Below are positions 37,016-50,490 of a stretch of 64,000 nt of DNA, one piece after another (within the stretch, counting starts at the first letter, position 1; every line of letters begins with the position of its first letter). The translations under genes and the position numbers were made by a program. Below the pieces are notes generated by a model. The model had not been told where the DNA came from, searched no databases, and saw nothing but the letters and a program-made list of their open reading frames with translations. Source of the stretch: Parapristionchus giblindavisi (lineage: Eukaryota; Nematoda; Chromadorea; Rhabditida; Diplogasteridae); contig CALSFV010000237.1 of assembly GCA_943737045.1 (NCBI GenBank), forward strand, positions 434,001 through 498,000, written 5' to 3'.

Positions 37016-38266
37016 ATGTCAAACTGTAATGCTGTGTTGATTCCACAATGCAATAAGTACAAAAGTAGCTTTCACTCTGATAAGACCAAAACAATACCTG
37101 AAATGAAAAAATTTCTGCTAAACCCAGCATGTCATATACCAAACGAAAGAGCAAAAAATTCTGAGTATTTTGCACGTTCCCATGTTGAACAACGGCCACT
37201 TCAGCCGAATTAACAAAATTGAATTATGCTTTTTTGGCAATAAAGAATTCGTGTCAAGTTAATATATTATCGAATCTTATCGTAGCATATACCACGTGAA
37301 AGAGCAAAAAATTCTGAATAATCTACACTTCAGTTCATGTCAAACTGTAATGCTGTGTTGATTCCACAATGCGATAAGTACAAAAGTAGCTTTCACTCTG
37401 ATAAGACCAAAACAATACCTGAAATGAAAAATTTTCTGCTAAACCCAGCGTGTCATATACCAAACGAAAGAGCAAAAAATTCTGAGGATTTTGCACGTTC
37501 CCATGTTGAACAACGGCCACTTCAGCCGAATTAACAAAATTGAATTATGCTTTTTTGGCAATAAAGAATTCGTGTCAAGTTAATATATTATCGAATCTTA
37601 TCGTAGCATATACCACGTGAAAGAGCAAAAATTCTGAATAATCTACACTTCAGTTCATGTCAAACTGTAATGCTGTGTTGATTCCACAATGCAATAAGTA
37701 CAAAAGTATCTTTCACTCTGATAAGACCAAAACAATACCTGAAATGAAAAATTTTCTGCTAAACCCAGCATGTCATATACCAAACGAAAGAGCAAAAAAT
37801 TCTGAGTATTTTGCACGTTCCCATGTTGAACAACGGCCACTTCAGCCGAATTAACAAAATTGAATTATGCTTTTTTGGCAATAAAGAATTCGTGTCAAGT
37901 TAATATATTATCGAATCTTATCGTAGCATATACCACGTGAAAGAGCAAAAAATTCTGAATAATCTACACTTCAGTTCATGTCAAACTGTAATGCTGTGTT
38001 GATTCCACAATGCAATAAGTACAAAAGTAGCTTTCACTCTGATAAGACCAAAACAATACCTGAAATGAAAAATTTTCTGCTAAACCCAGCGTGTCATATA
38101 CCAAACGAAAGAGCAATAAATTCTGAGTATTTTGCACGTTCCCATGTTGAACAACGGCCACTTCAGCCGAATTAACAAAATTGAATTATGCTTTTTTGGC
38201 AATAAAGAATTCGTGTCAAGTTAATATATTATCGAATCTTATCGTAGCATATACCACGTGAAAGAG

Positions 38267-41200
38267 CAAAAATTCTGAATAATCTACACTTCAGTTCATG
38301 TCAAACTGTAATGCTGTGTTGATTCCACAATGCAATAAGTACAAAAGTAGCTTTCACTCTGATAAGACCAAAACAATACCTGAAATGAAAAATTTTCTGC
38401 TAAACCCAGCGTGTCATATACCAAACGAAAGAGCAATAAATTCTGAGTATTTTGCACGTTCCCATGTTGAACAACGGCCACTTCAGCCGAATTAACAAAA
38501 TTGAATTATGCTTTTTTGGCAATAAAGAATTCGTGTCAAGTTAATATATTATCGAATCTTATCGTAGCATATACCACGTGAAAGAGCAAAAAATTCTGAA
38601 TAATCTACACTTCAGTTCATGTCAAACTGTAATGCTGTGTTGATTCCACAATGCAATAAGTACAAAAGTAGCTTTCACTCTGATAAGACCAAAACAATAC
38701 CTGAAATGAAAAATTTTCTGCTAAACCCAGCGTGTCATATACCAAACGAAAGAGCAAAAAATTCTGAGTATTTTGCACGTTCCCATGTTGAACAACGGCC
38801 ACTTCAGCCGAATTAACAAAATTGAATTATGCTTTTTTGGCAATAAAGAATTCGTGTCAAGTTAATATATTATCGAATCTTATCGTAGCATATACCACGT
38901 GAAAGAGCAAAAAATTCTGAATAATCTACACTTCAGTTCATGTCAAACTGTAATGCTGTGTTGATTCCACAATGCAATAAGTACAAAAGTAGCTTTCACT
39001 CTGATAAGACCAAAACAATACCTGAAATGAAAAAATTTCTGCTAAACCCAGCATGTCATATACCAAACGAAAGAGCAAAAAATTCTGAGTATTTTGCACG
39101 TTCCCATGTTGAACAACGGCCACTTCAGCCGAATTAACAAAATTGAATTATGCTTTTTTGGCAATAAAGAATTCGTGTCAAGTTAATATATTATCGAATC
39201 TTATCGTAGCATATACCACGTGAAAGAGCAAAAAATTCTGAATAATCTACACTTCAGTTCATGTCAAACTGTAATGCTGTGTTGATTCCACAATGCGATA
39301 AGTACAAAAGTAGCTTTCACTCTGATAAGACCAAAACAATACCTGAAATGAAAAATTTTCTGCTAAACCCAGCGTGTCATATACCAAACGAAAGAGCAAA
39401 AAATTCTGAGGATTTTGCACGTTCCCATGTTGAACAACGGCCACTTCAGCCGAATTAACAAAATTGAATTATGCTTTTTTGGCAATAAAGAATTCGTGTC
39501 AAGTTAATATATTATCGAATCTTATCGTAGCATATACCACGTGAAAGAGCAAAAATTCTGAATAATCTACACTTCAGTTCATGTCAAACTGTAATGCTGT
39601 GTTGATTCCACAATGCAATAAGTACAAAAGTATCTTTCACTCTGATAAGACCAAAACAATACCTGAAATGAAAAATTTTCTGCTAAACCCAGCATGTCAT
39701 ATACCAAACGAAAGAGCAAAAAATTCTGAGTATTTTGCACGTTCCCATGTTGAACAACGGCCACTTCAGCCGAATTAACAAAATTGAATTATGCTTTTTT
39801 GGCAATAAAGAATTCGTGTCAAGTTAATATATTATCGAATCTTATCGTAGCATATACCACGTGAAAGAGCAAAAAATTCTGAATAATCTACACTTCAGTT
39901 CATGTCAAACTGTAATGCTGTGTTGATTCCACAATGCAATAAGTACAAAAGTAGCTTTCACTCTGATAAGACCAAAACAATACCTGAAATGAAAAATTTT
40001 CTGCTAAACCCAGCGTGTCATATACCAAACGAAAGAGCAATAAATTCTGAGTATTTTGCACGTTCCCATGTTGAACAACGGCCACTTCAGCCGAATTAAC
40101 AAAATTGAATTATGCTTTTTTGGCAATAAAGAATTCGTGTCAAGTTAATATATTATCGAATCTTATCGTAGCATATACCACGTGAAAGAGCAAAAAATTC
40201 TGAATAATCTACACTTCAGTTCATGTCAAACTGTAATGCTGTGTTGATTCCACAATGCAATAAGTACAAAAGTAGCTTTCACTCTGATAAGACCAAAACA
40301 ATACCTGAAATGAAAAAATTTCTGCTAAACCCAGCATGTCATATACCAAACGAAAGAGCAAAAAATTCTGAGTATTTTGCACGTTCCCATGTTGAACAAC
40401 GGCCACTTCAGCCGAATTAACAAAATTGAATTATGCTTTTTTGGCAATAAAGAATTCGTGTCAATTTAATATATTATCGAATCTTATCGTAGCATATACC
40501 ACGTGAAAGAGCAAAAAATTCTGATTAATCTACACTTCAGTTCATGTCAAACTGTAATGCTGTGTTGATTCCACAATGCAATAAGTACAAAAGTAGCTTT
40601 CACTCTGATAAGACCAAAACAATACCTGAAATGAAAAATTTTCTGCTAAACCCAGCGTGTCATATACCAAACGAAAGAGCAAAAAATTCTGAGTATTTTG
40701 CACGTTCCCATGTTGAACAACGGCCACTTCAGCCGAATTAACAAAATTGAATTATGCTTTTTTGGCAATAAAGAATTCGTGTCAAGTTAATATATTATCG
40801 AATCTTATCGTAGCATATACCACGTGAAAGAGCAAAAAATTCTGAATAATCTACACTTCAGTTCATGTCAAACTGTAATGCTGTGTTGATTCCACAATGC
40901 AATAAGTACAAAAGTAGCTTTCACTCTGATAAGACCAAAACAATACCTGAAATGAAAAAATTTCTGCTAAACCCAGCATGTCATATACCAAACGAAAGAG
41001 CAAAAAATTCTGAGTATTTTGCACGTTCCCATGTTGAACAACGGCCACTTCAGCCGAATTAACAAAATTGAATTATGCTTTTTTGGCAATAAAGAATTCG
41101 TGTCAAGTTAATATATTATCGAATCTTATCGTAGCATATACCACGTGAAAGAGCAAAAAATTCTGAATAATCTACACTTCAGTTCATGTCAAACTGTAAT

Positions 41201-44200
41201 GCTGTGTTGATTCCACAATGCAATAAGTACAAAAGTAGCTTTCACTCTGATAAGACCAAAACAATACCTGAAATGAAAAAATTTCTGCTAAACCCAGCAT
41301 GTCATATACCAAACGAAAGAGCAAAAAATTCTGAGTATTTTGCACGTTCCCATGTTGAACAACGGCCACTTCAGCCGAATTAACAAAATTGAATTATGCT
41401 TTTTTGGCAATAAAGAATTCGTGTCAATTTAATATATTATCGAATCTTATCGTAGCATATACCACGTGAAAGAGCAAAAAATTCTGATTAATCTACACTT
41501 CAGTTCATGTCAAACTGTAATGCTGTGTTGATTCCACAATGCAATAAGTATAAAAGTAGCTTTCACTCTGATAAGACCAAAACAATACCTGAAATGAAAA
41601 ATTTTCTGCTAAACCCAGCGTGTCATATACCAAACGAAAGAGCAAAAAATTCTGAGTATTTTGCACGTTCCCATGTTGAACAACGGCCACTTCAGCCGAA
41701 TTAACAAAATTGAATTATGCTTTTTTGGCAATAAAGAATTCGTGTCAAGTTAATATATTATCGAATCTTATCGTAGCATATACCACGTGAAAGAGCAAAA
41801 AATTCTGAATAATCTACACTTCAGTTCATGTCAAACTGTAATGCTGTGTTGATTCCACAATGCAATAAGTACAAAAGTAGCTTTCACTCTGATAAGACCA
41901 AAACAATACCTGAAATGAAAAATTTTCTGCTAAACCCAGCGTGTCATATACCACACGAAAGAGCAAAAAATTCTGAGTATTTTGCACGTTCCCATGTTGA
42001 ACAACGGCCACTTCAGCCGAATTAACAAAATTGAATTATGCTTTTTTGGCAATAAAGAATTCGTGTCAAGTTAATATATTATCGAATCTTATCGTAGCAT
42101 ATACCACGTGAAAGAGCAAAAAATTCTGAATAATCTACACTTCAGTTCATGTCAAACTGTAATGCTGTGTTGATTCCACAATGCAATAAGTACAAAAGTA
42201 GCTTTCACTCTGATAAGACCAAAACAATACCTGAAATGAAAAAATTTCTGCTAAACCCAGCATGTCATATACCAAACGAAAGAGCAAAAAATTCTGAGTA
42301 TTTTGCACGTTCCCATGTTGAACAACGGCCACTTCAGCCGAATTAACAAAATTGAATTATGCTTTTTTGGCAATAAAGAATTCGTGTCAATTTAATATAT
42401 TATCGAATCTTATCGTAGCATATACCACGTGAAAGAGCAAAAAATTCTGATTAATCTACACTTCAGTTCATGTCAAACTGTAATGCTGTGTTGATTCCAC
42501 AATGCAATAAGTACAAAAGTAGCTTTCACTCTGATAAGACCAAAACAATACCTGAAATGAAAAATTTTCTGCTAAACCCAGCGTGTCATATACCAAACGA
42601 AAGAGCAAAAAATTCTGAGTATTTTGCACGTTCCCATGTTGAACAACGGCCACTTCAGCCGAATTAACAAAATTGAATTATGCTTTTTTGGCAATAAAGA
42701 ATTCGTGTCAAGTTAATATATTATCGAATCTTATCGTAGCATATACCACGTGAAAGAGCAAAAAATTCTGAATAATCTACACTTCAGTTCATGTCAAACT
42801 GTAATGCTGTGTTGATTCCACAATGCAATAAGTACAAAAGTAGCTTTCACTCTGATAAGACCAAAACAATACCTGAAATGAAAAAATTTCTGCTAAACCC
42901 AGCATGTCATATACCAAACGAAAGAGCAAAAAATTCTGAGTATTTTGCACGTTCCCATGTTGAACAACGGCCACTTCAGCCGAATTAACAAAATTGAATT
43001 ATGCTTTTTTGGCAATAAAGAATTCGTGTCAAGTTAATATATTATCGAATCTTATCGTAGCATATACCACGTGAAAGAGCAAAAAATTCTGAATAATCTA
43101 CACTTCAGTTCATGTCAAACTGTAATGCTGTGTTGATTCCACAATGCGATAAGTACAAAAGTAGCTTTCACTCTGATAAGACCAAAACAATACCTGAAAT
43201 GAAAAATTTTCTGCTAAACCCAGCGTGTCATATACCAAACGAAAGAGCAAAAAATTCTGAGGATTTTGCACGTTCCCATGTTGAACAACGGCCACTTCAG
43301 CCGAATTAACAAAATTGAATTATGCTTTTTTGGCAATAAAGAATTCGTGTCAAGTTAATATATTATCGAATCTTATCGTAGCATATACCACGTGAAAGAG
43401 CAAAAATTCTGAATAATCTACACTTCAGTTCATGTCAAACTGTAATGCTGTGTTGATTCCACAATGCAATAAGTACAAAAGTATCTTTCACTCTGATAAG
43501 ACCAAAACAATACCTGAAATGAAAAATTTTCTGCTAAACCCAGCATGTCATATACCAAACGAAAGAGCAAAAAATTCTGAGTATTTTGCACGTTCCCATG
43601 TTGAACAACGGCCACTTCAGCCGAATTAACAAAATTGAATTATGCTTTTTTGGCAATAAAGAATTCGTGTCAAGTTAATATATTATCGAATCTTATCGTA
43701 GCATATACCACGTGAAAGAGCAAAAAATTCTGAATAATCTACACTTCAGTTCATGTCAAACTGTAATGCTGTGTTGATTCCACAATGCAATAAGTACAAA
43801 AGTAGCTTTCACTCTGATAAGACCAAAACAATACCTGAAATGAAAAATTTTCTGCTAAACCCAGCGTGTCATATACCAAACGAAAGAGCAATAAATTCTG
43901 AGTATTTTGCACGTTCCCATGTTGAACAACGGCCACTTCAGCCGAATTAACAAAATTGAATTATGCTTTTTTGGCAATAAAGAATTCGTGTCAAGTTAAT
44001 ATATTATCGAATCTTATCGTAGCATATACCACGTGAAAGAGCAAAAAATTCTGAATAATCTACACTTCAGTTCATGTCAAACTGTAATGCTGTGTTGATT
44101 CCACAATGCAATAAGTACAAAAGTAGCTTTCACTCTGATAAGACCAAAACAATACCTGAAATGAAAAAATTTCTGCTAAACCCAGCATGTCATATACCAA

Positions 44201-47200
44201 ACGAAAGAGCAAAAAATTCTGAGTATTTTGCACGTTCCCATGTTGAACAACGGCCACTTCAGCCGAATTAACAAAATTGAATTATGCTTTTTTGGCAATA
44301 AAGAATTCGTGTCAATTTAATATATTATCGAATCTTATCGTAGCATATACCACGTGAAAGAGCAAAAAATTCTGATTAATCTACACTTCAGTTCATGTCA
44401 AACTGTAATGCTGTGTTGATTCCACAATGCAATAAGTACAAAAGTAGCTTTCACTCTGATAAGACCAAAACAATACCTGAAATGAAAAATTTTCTGCTAA
44501 ACCCAGCGTGTCATATACCAAACGAAAGAGCAAAAAATTCTGAGTATTTTGCACGTTCCCATGTTGAACAACGGCCACTTCAGCCGAATTAACAAAATTG
44601 AATTATGCTTTTTTGGCAATAAAGAATTCGTGTCAAGTTAATATATTATCGAATCTTATCGTAGCATATACCACGTGAAAGAGCAAAAAATTCTGAATAA
44701 TCTACACTTCAGTTCATGTCAAACTGTAATGCTGTGTTGATTCCACAATGCAATAAGTACAAAATTAGCTTTCACTCTGATAAGACCAAAACAATACCTG
44801 AAATGAAAAAATTTCTGCTAAACCCAGCATGTCATATACCAAACGAAAGAGCAAAAAATTCTGAGTATTTTGCACGTTCCCATGTTGAACAACGGCCACT
44901 TCAGCCGAATTAACAAAATTGAATTATGCTTTTTTGGCAATAAAGAATTCGTGTCAAGTTAATATATTATCGAATCTTATCGTAGCATATACCACGTGAA
45001 AGAGCAAAAAATTCTGAATAATCTACACTTCAGTTCATGTCAAACTGTAATGCTGTGTTGATTCCACAATGCGATAAGTACAAAAGTAGCTTTCACTCTG
45101 ATAAGACCAAAACAATACCTGAAATGAAAAATTTTCTGCTAAACCCAGCGTGTCATATACCAAACGAAAGAGCAAAAAATTCTGAGGATTTTGCACGTTC
45201 CCATGTTGAACAACGGCCACTTCAGCCGAATTAACAAAATTGAATTATGCTTTTTTGGCAATAAAGAATTCGTGTCAAGTTAATATATTATCGAATCTTA
45301 TCGTAGCATATACCACGTGAAAGAGCAAAAATTCTGAATAATCTACACTTCAGTTCATGTCAAACTGTAATGCTGTGTTGATTCCACAATGCAATAAGTA
45401 CAAAAGTATCTTTCACTCTGATAAGACCAAAACAATACCTGAAATGAAAAATTTTCTGCTAAACCCAGCATGTCATATACCAAACGAAAGAGCAAAAAAT
45501 TCTGAGTATTTTGCACGTTCCCATGTTGAACAACGGCCACTTCAGCCGAATTAACAAAATTGAATTATGCTTTTTTGGCAATAAAGAATTCGTGTCAAGT
45601 TAATATATTATCGAATCTTATCGTAGCATATACCACGTGAAAGAGCAAAAAATTCTGAATAATCTACACTTCAGTTCATGTCAAACTGTAATGCTGTGTT
45701 GATTCCACAATGCAATAAGTACAAAAGTAGCTTTCACTCTGATAAGACCAAAACAATACCTGAAATGAAAAATTTTCTGCTAAACCCAGCGTGTCATATA
45801 CCAAACGAAAGAGCAATAAATTCTGAGTATTTTGCACGTTCCCATGTTGAACAACGGCCACTTCAGCCGAATTAACAAAATTGAATTATGCTTTTTTGGC
45901 AATAAAGAATTCGTGTCAAGTTAATATATTATCGAATCTTATCGTAGCATATACCACGTGAAAGAGCAAAAAATTCTGAATAATCTACACTTCAGTTCAT
46001 GTCAAACTGTAATGCTGTGTTGATTCCACAATGCAATAAGTACAAAAGTAGCTTTCACTCTGATAAGACCAAAACAATACCTGAAATGAAAAAATTTCTG
46101 CTAAACCCAGCATGTCATATACCAAACGAAAGAGCAAAAAATTCTGAGTATTTTGCACGTTCCCATGTTGAACAACGGCCACTTCAGCCGAATTAACAAA
46201 ATTGAATTATGCTTTTTTGGCAATAAAGAATTCGTGTCAATTTAATATATTATCGAATCTTATCGTAGCATATACCACGTGAAAGAGCAAAAAATTCTGA
46301 TTAATCTACACTTCAGTTCATGTCAAACTGTAATGCTGTGTTGATTCCACAATGCAATAAGTACAAAAGTAGCTTTCACTCTGATAAGACCAAAACAATA
46401 CCTGAAATGAAAAATTTTCTGCTAAACCCAGCGTGTCATATACCAAACGAAAGAGCAAAAAATTCTGAGTATTTTGCACGTTCCCATGTTGAACAACGGC
46501 CACTTCAGCCGAATTAACAAAATTGAATTATGCTTTTTTGGCAATAAAGAATTCGTGTCAAGTTAATATATTATCGAATCTTATCGTAGCATATACCACG
46601 TGAAAGAGCAAAAAATTCTGAATAATCTACACTTCAGTTCATGTCAAACTGTAATGCTGTGTTGATTCCACAATGCAATAAGTACAAAAGTAGCTTTCAC
46701 TCTGATAAGACCAAAACAATACCTGAAATGAAAAAATTTCTGCTAAACCCAGCATGTCATATACCAAACGAAAGAGCAAAAAATTCTGAGTATTTTGCAC
46801 GTTCCCATGTTGAACAACGGCCACTTCAGCCGAATTAACAAAATTGAATTATGCTTTTTTGGCAATAAAGAATTCGTGTCAAGTTAATATATTATCGAAT
46901 CTTATCGTAGCATATACCACGTGAAAGAGCAAAAAATTCTGAATAATCTACACTTCAGTTCATGTCAAACTGTAATGCTGTGTTGATTCCACAATGCGAT
47001 AAGTACAAAAGTAGCTTTCACTCTGATAAGACCAAAACAATACCTGAAATGAAAAATTTTCTGCTAAACCCAGCGTGTCATATACCAAACGAAAGAGCAA
47101 AAAATTCTGAGGATTTTGCACGTTCCCATGTTGAACAACGGCCACTTCAGCCGAATTAACAAAATTGAATTATGCTTTTTTGGCAATAAAGAATTCGTGT

Positions 47201-47333
47201 CAAGTTAATATATTATCGAATCTTATCGTAGCATATACCACGTGAAAGAGCAAAAATTCTGAATAATCTACACTTCAGTTCATGTCAAACTGTAATGCTG
47301 TGTTGATTCCACAATGCAATAAGTACAAAAGTA
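38267..47333 (+). repeat. Copy 2 of the roughly 9-kb intra-array duplication
   Basis: This mirrors 11000-20066 at +27,267 bp, including the hexamer groups starting at 38940, 40865, 42791, 44716 and 46641. One substitution was found inside the matched stretch: t at 41551 (tataaaag) versus c at 14284. The final hexamer here continues with S and A units at 47282 and 47603, so this copy keeps more of the hexamer than copy 1. Confidence 0.85.
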
Positions 47334-50300
47334 TCTTTCACTCTGATAAGACCAAAACAATACCTGAAATGAAAAATTTTCTGCTAAACCCAGCATGTCA
47401 TATACCAAACGAAAGAGCAAAAAATTCTGAGTATTTTGCACGTTCCCATGTTGAACAACGGCCACTTCAGCCGAATTAACAAAATTGAATTATGCTTTTT
47501 TGGCAATAAAGAATTCGTGTCAAGTTAATATATTATCGAATCTTATCGTAGCATATACCACGTGAAAGAGCAAAAAATTCTGAATAATCTACACTTCAGT
47601 TCATGTCAAACTGTAATGCTGTGTTGATTCCACAATGCAATAAGTACAAAAGTAGCTTTCACTCTGATAAGACCAAAACAATACCTGAAATGAAAAATTT
47701 TCTGCTAAACCCAGCGTGTCATATACCAAACGAAAGAGCAATAAATTCTGAGTATTTTGCACGTTCCCATGTTGAACAACGGCCACTTCAGCCGAATTAA
47801 CAAAATTGAATTATGCTTTTTTGGCAATAAAGAATTCGTGTCAAGTTAATATATTATCGAATCTTATCGTAGCATATACCACGTGAAAGAGCAAAAAATT
47901 CTGAATAATCTACACTTCAGTTCATGTCAAACTGTAATGCTGTGTTGATTCCACAATGCAATAAGTACAAAAGTAGCTTTCACTCTGATAAGACCAAAAC
48001 AATACCTGAAATGAAAAATTTTCTGCTAAACCCAGCATGTCATATACCAAACGAAAGAGCAAAAAATTCTGAGTATTTTGCACGTTCCCATGTTGAACAA
48101 CGGCCACTTCAGCCGAATTAACAAAATTGAATTATGCTTTTTGGCAATAAAGAATTCGTGTCAAGTTAATATATTATCGAATCTTATCGTAGCATATACC
48201 ACGTGAAAGAGCAAAAAATTCTGAATAATCTACACTTCAGTTCATGTCAAACTGTAATGCTGTGTTGATTCCACAATGCAATAAGTACAAAAGTAGCTTT
48301 CACTCTGATAAGACCAAAACAATACCTGAAATGAAAAATTTTCTGCTAAACCCAGCGTGTCATATACCAAACGAAAGAGCAATAAATTCTGAGTATTTTG
48401 CACGTTCCCATGTTGAACAACGGCCACTTCAGCCGAATTAACAAAATTGAATTATGCTTTTTTGGCAATAAAGAATTCGTGTCAAGTTAATATATTATCG
48501 AATCTTATCGTAGCATATACCACGTGAAAGAGCAAAAAATTCTGAATAATCTACACTTCAGTTCATGTCAAACTGTAATGCTGTGTTGATTCCACAATGC
48601 AATAAGTACAAAAGTAGCTTTCACTCTGATAAAACCAAAACAATACCTGAAATGAAAAATTTTCTGCTAAACCCAGCGTGTCATATACCAAACGAAAGAG
48701 CAATAAATTCTGAGTATTTTGCACGTTCCCATGTTGAACAACGGCCACTTCAGCCGAATTAACAAAATTGAATTATGCTTTTTTGGCAATAAAGAATTCG
48801 TGTCAAGTTAATATATTATCGAATCTTATCGTAGCATATACCACGTGAAAGAGCAAAAAATTCTGAATAATCTACACTTCAGTTCATGTCAAACTGTAAT
48901 GCTGTGTTGATTCCACAATGCAATAAGTACAAAAGTAGCTTTCACTCTGATAAGACCAAAACAATACCTGAAATGAAAAATTTTCTGCTAAACCCAGCAT
49001 GTCATATACCAAACGAAAGAGCAATAAATTCTGAGTATTTTGCACGTTCCCATGTTGAACAACGGCCACTTCAGCCGAATTAACAAAATTGAATTATGCT
49101 TTTTTGGCAATAAAGAATTCGTGTCAAGTTAATATATTATCGAATCTTATCGTAGCATATACCACGTGAAAGAGCAAAAAATTCTGAATAATCTACACTT
49201 CAGTTCATGTCAAACTGTAATGCTGTGTTGATTCCACAATGCAATAAGTACAAAAGTAGCTTTCACTCTGATAAAACCAAAACAATACCTGAAATGAAAA
49301 ATTTTCTGCTAAACCCAGCGTGTCATATACCAAACGAAAGAGCAATAAATTCTGAGTATTTTGCACGTTCCCATGTTGAACAACGGCCACTTCAGCCGAA
49401 TTAACAAAATTGAATTATGCTTTTTTGGCAATAAAGAATTCGTGTCAAGTTAATATATTATCGAATCTTATCGTAGCATATACCACGTGAAAGAGCAAAA
49501 AATTCTGAATAATCTACACTTCAGTTCATGTCAAACTGTAATGCTGTGTTGATTCCACAATGCAATAAGTACAAAAGTAGCTTTCACTCTGATAAGACCA
49601 AAACAATACCTGAAATGAAAAATTTTCTGCTAAACCCAGCATGTCATATACCAAACGAAAGAGCAAAAAATTCTGAGTATTTTGCACGTTCCCATGTTGA
49701 ACAACGGCCACTTCAGCCGAATTAACAAAATTGAATTATGCTTTTTTGGCAATAAAGAATTCGTGTCAAGTTAATATATTATCGAATCTTATCGTAGCAT
49801 ATACCACGTGAAAGAGCAAAAAATTCTGAATAATCTACACTTCAGTTCATGTCAAACTGTAATGCTGTGTTGATTCCACAATGCAATAAGTACAAAAGTA
49901 GCTTTCACTCTGATAAGACCAAAACAATACCTGAAATGAAAAATTTTCTGCTAAACCCAGCGTGTCATATACCAAACGAAAGAGCAATAAATTCTGAGTA
50001 TTTTGCACGTTCCCATGTTGAACAACGGCCACTTCAGCCGAATTAACAAAATTGAATTATGCTTTTTTGGCAATAAAGAATTCGTGTCAAGTTAATATAT
50101 TATCGAATCTTATCGTAGCATATACCACGTGAAAGAGCAAAAAATTCTGAATAATCTACACTTCAGTTCATGTCAAACTGTAATGTTGTGTTGATTCCAC
50201 AATGCAATAAGTACAAAAGTAACTTTCACTCTGATAAGACCAAAACAATACCTGAAATGAAAAATTTTCTGCTAAATCCAGCGTGTCATATACCAAACGA

Positions 50301-50490
50301 AAGAGCAATAAATTCTGAGTATTTTGCACGTTCCCATGTTGAACAACGGCCACTTCAGCCGAATTAACAAAATTGAATTATGCTTTTTTGGCAATAAAGA
50401 ATTCGTGTCAAGTTAATATATTATCGAATCTTATCGTAGCATATACCACGTGAAAGAGCAAAAAATTCTGAATAATCTACACTTCAGTTC

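Noticed and set aside
11000..47333. The whole long-range duplication as an assembly artefact
   Set aside because: It cannot be excluded, but the copies differ by a substitution (14284/41551) and have different flanks and different right ends, which is less expected of a simple assembly duplication.
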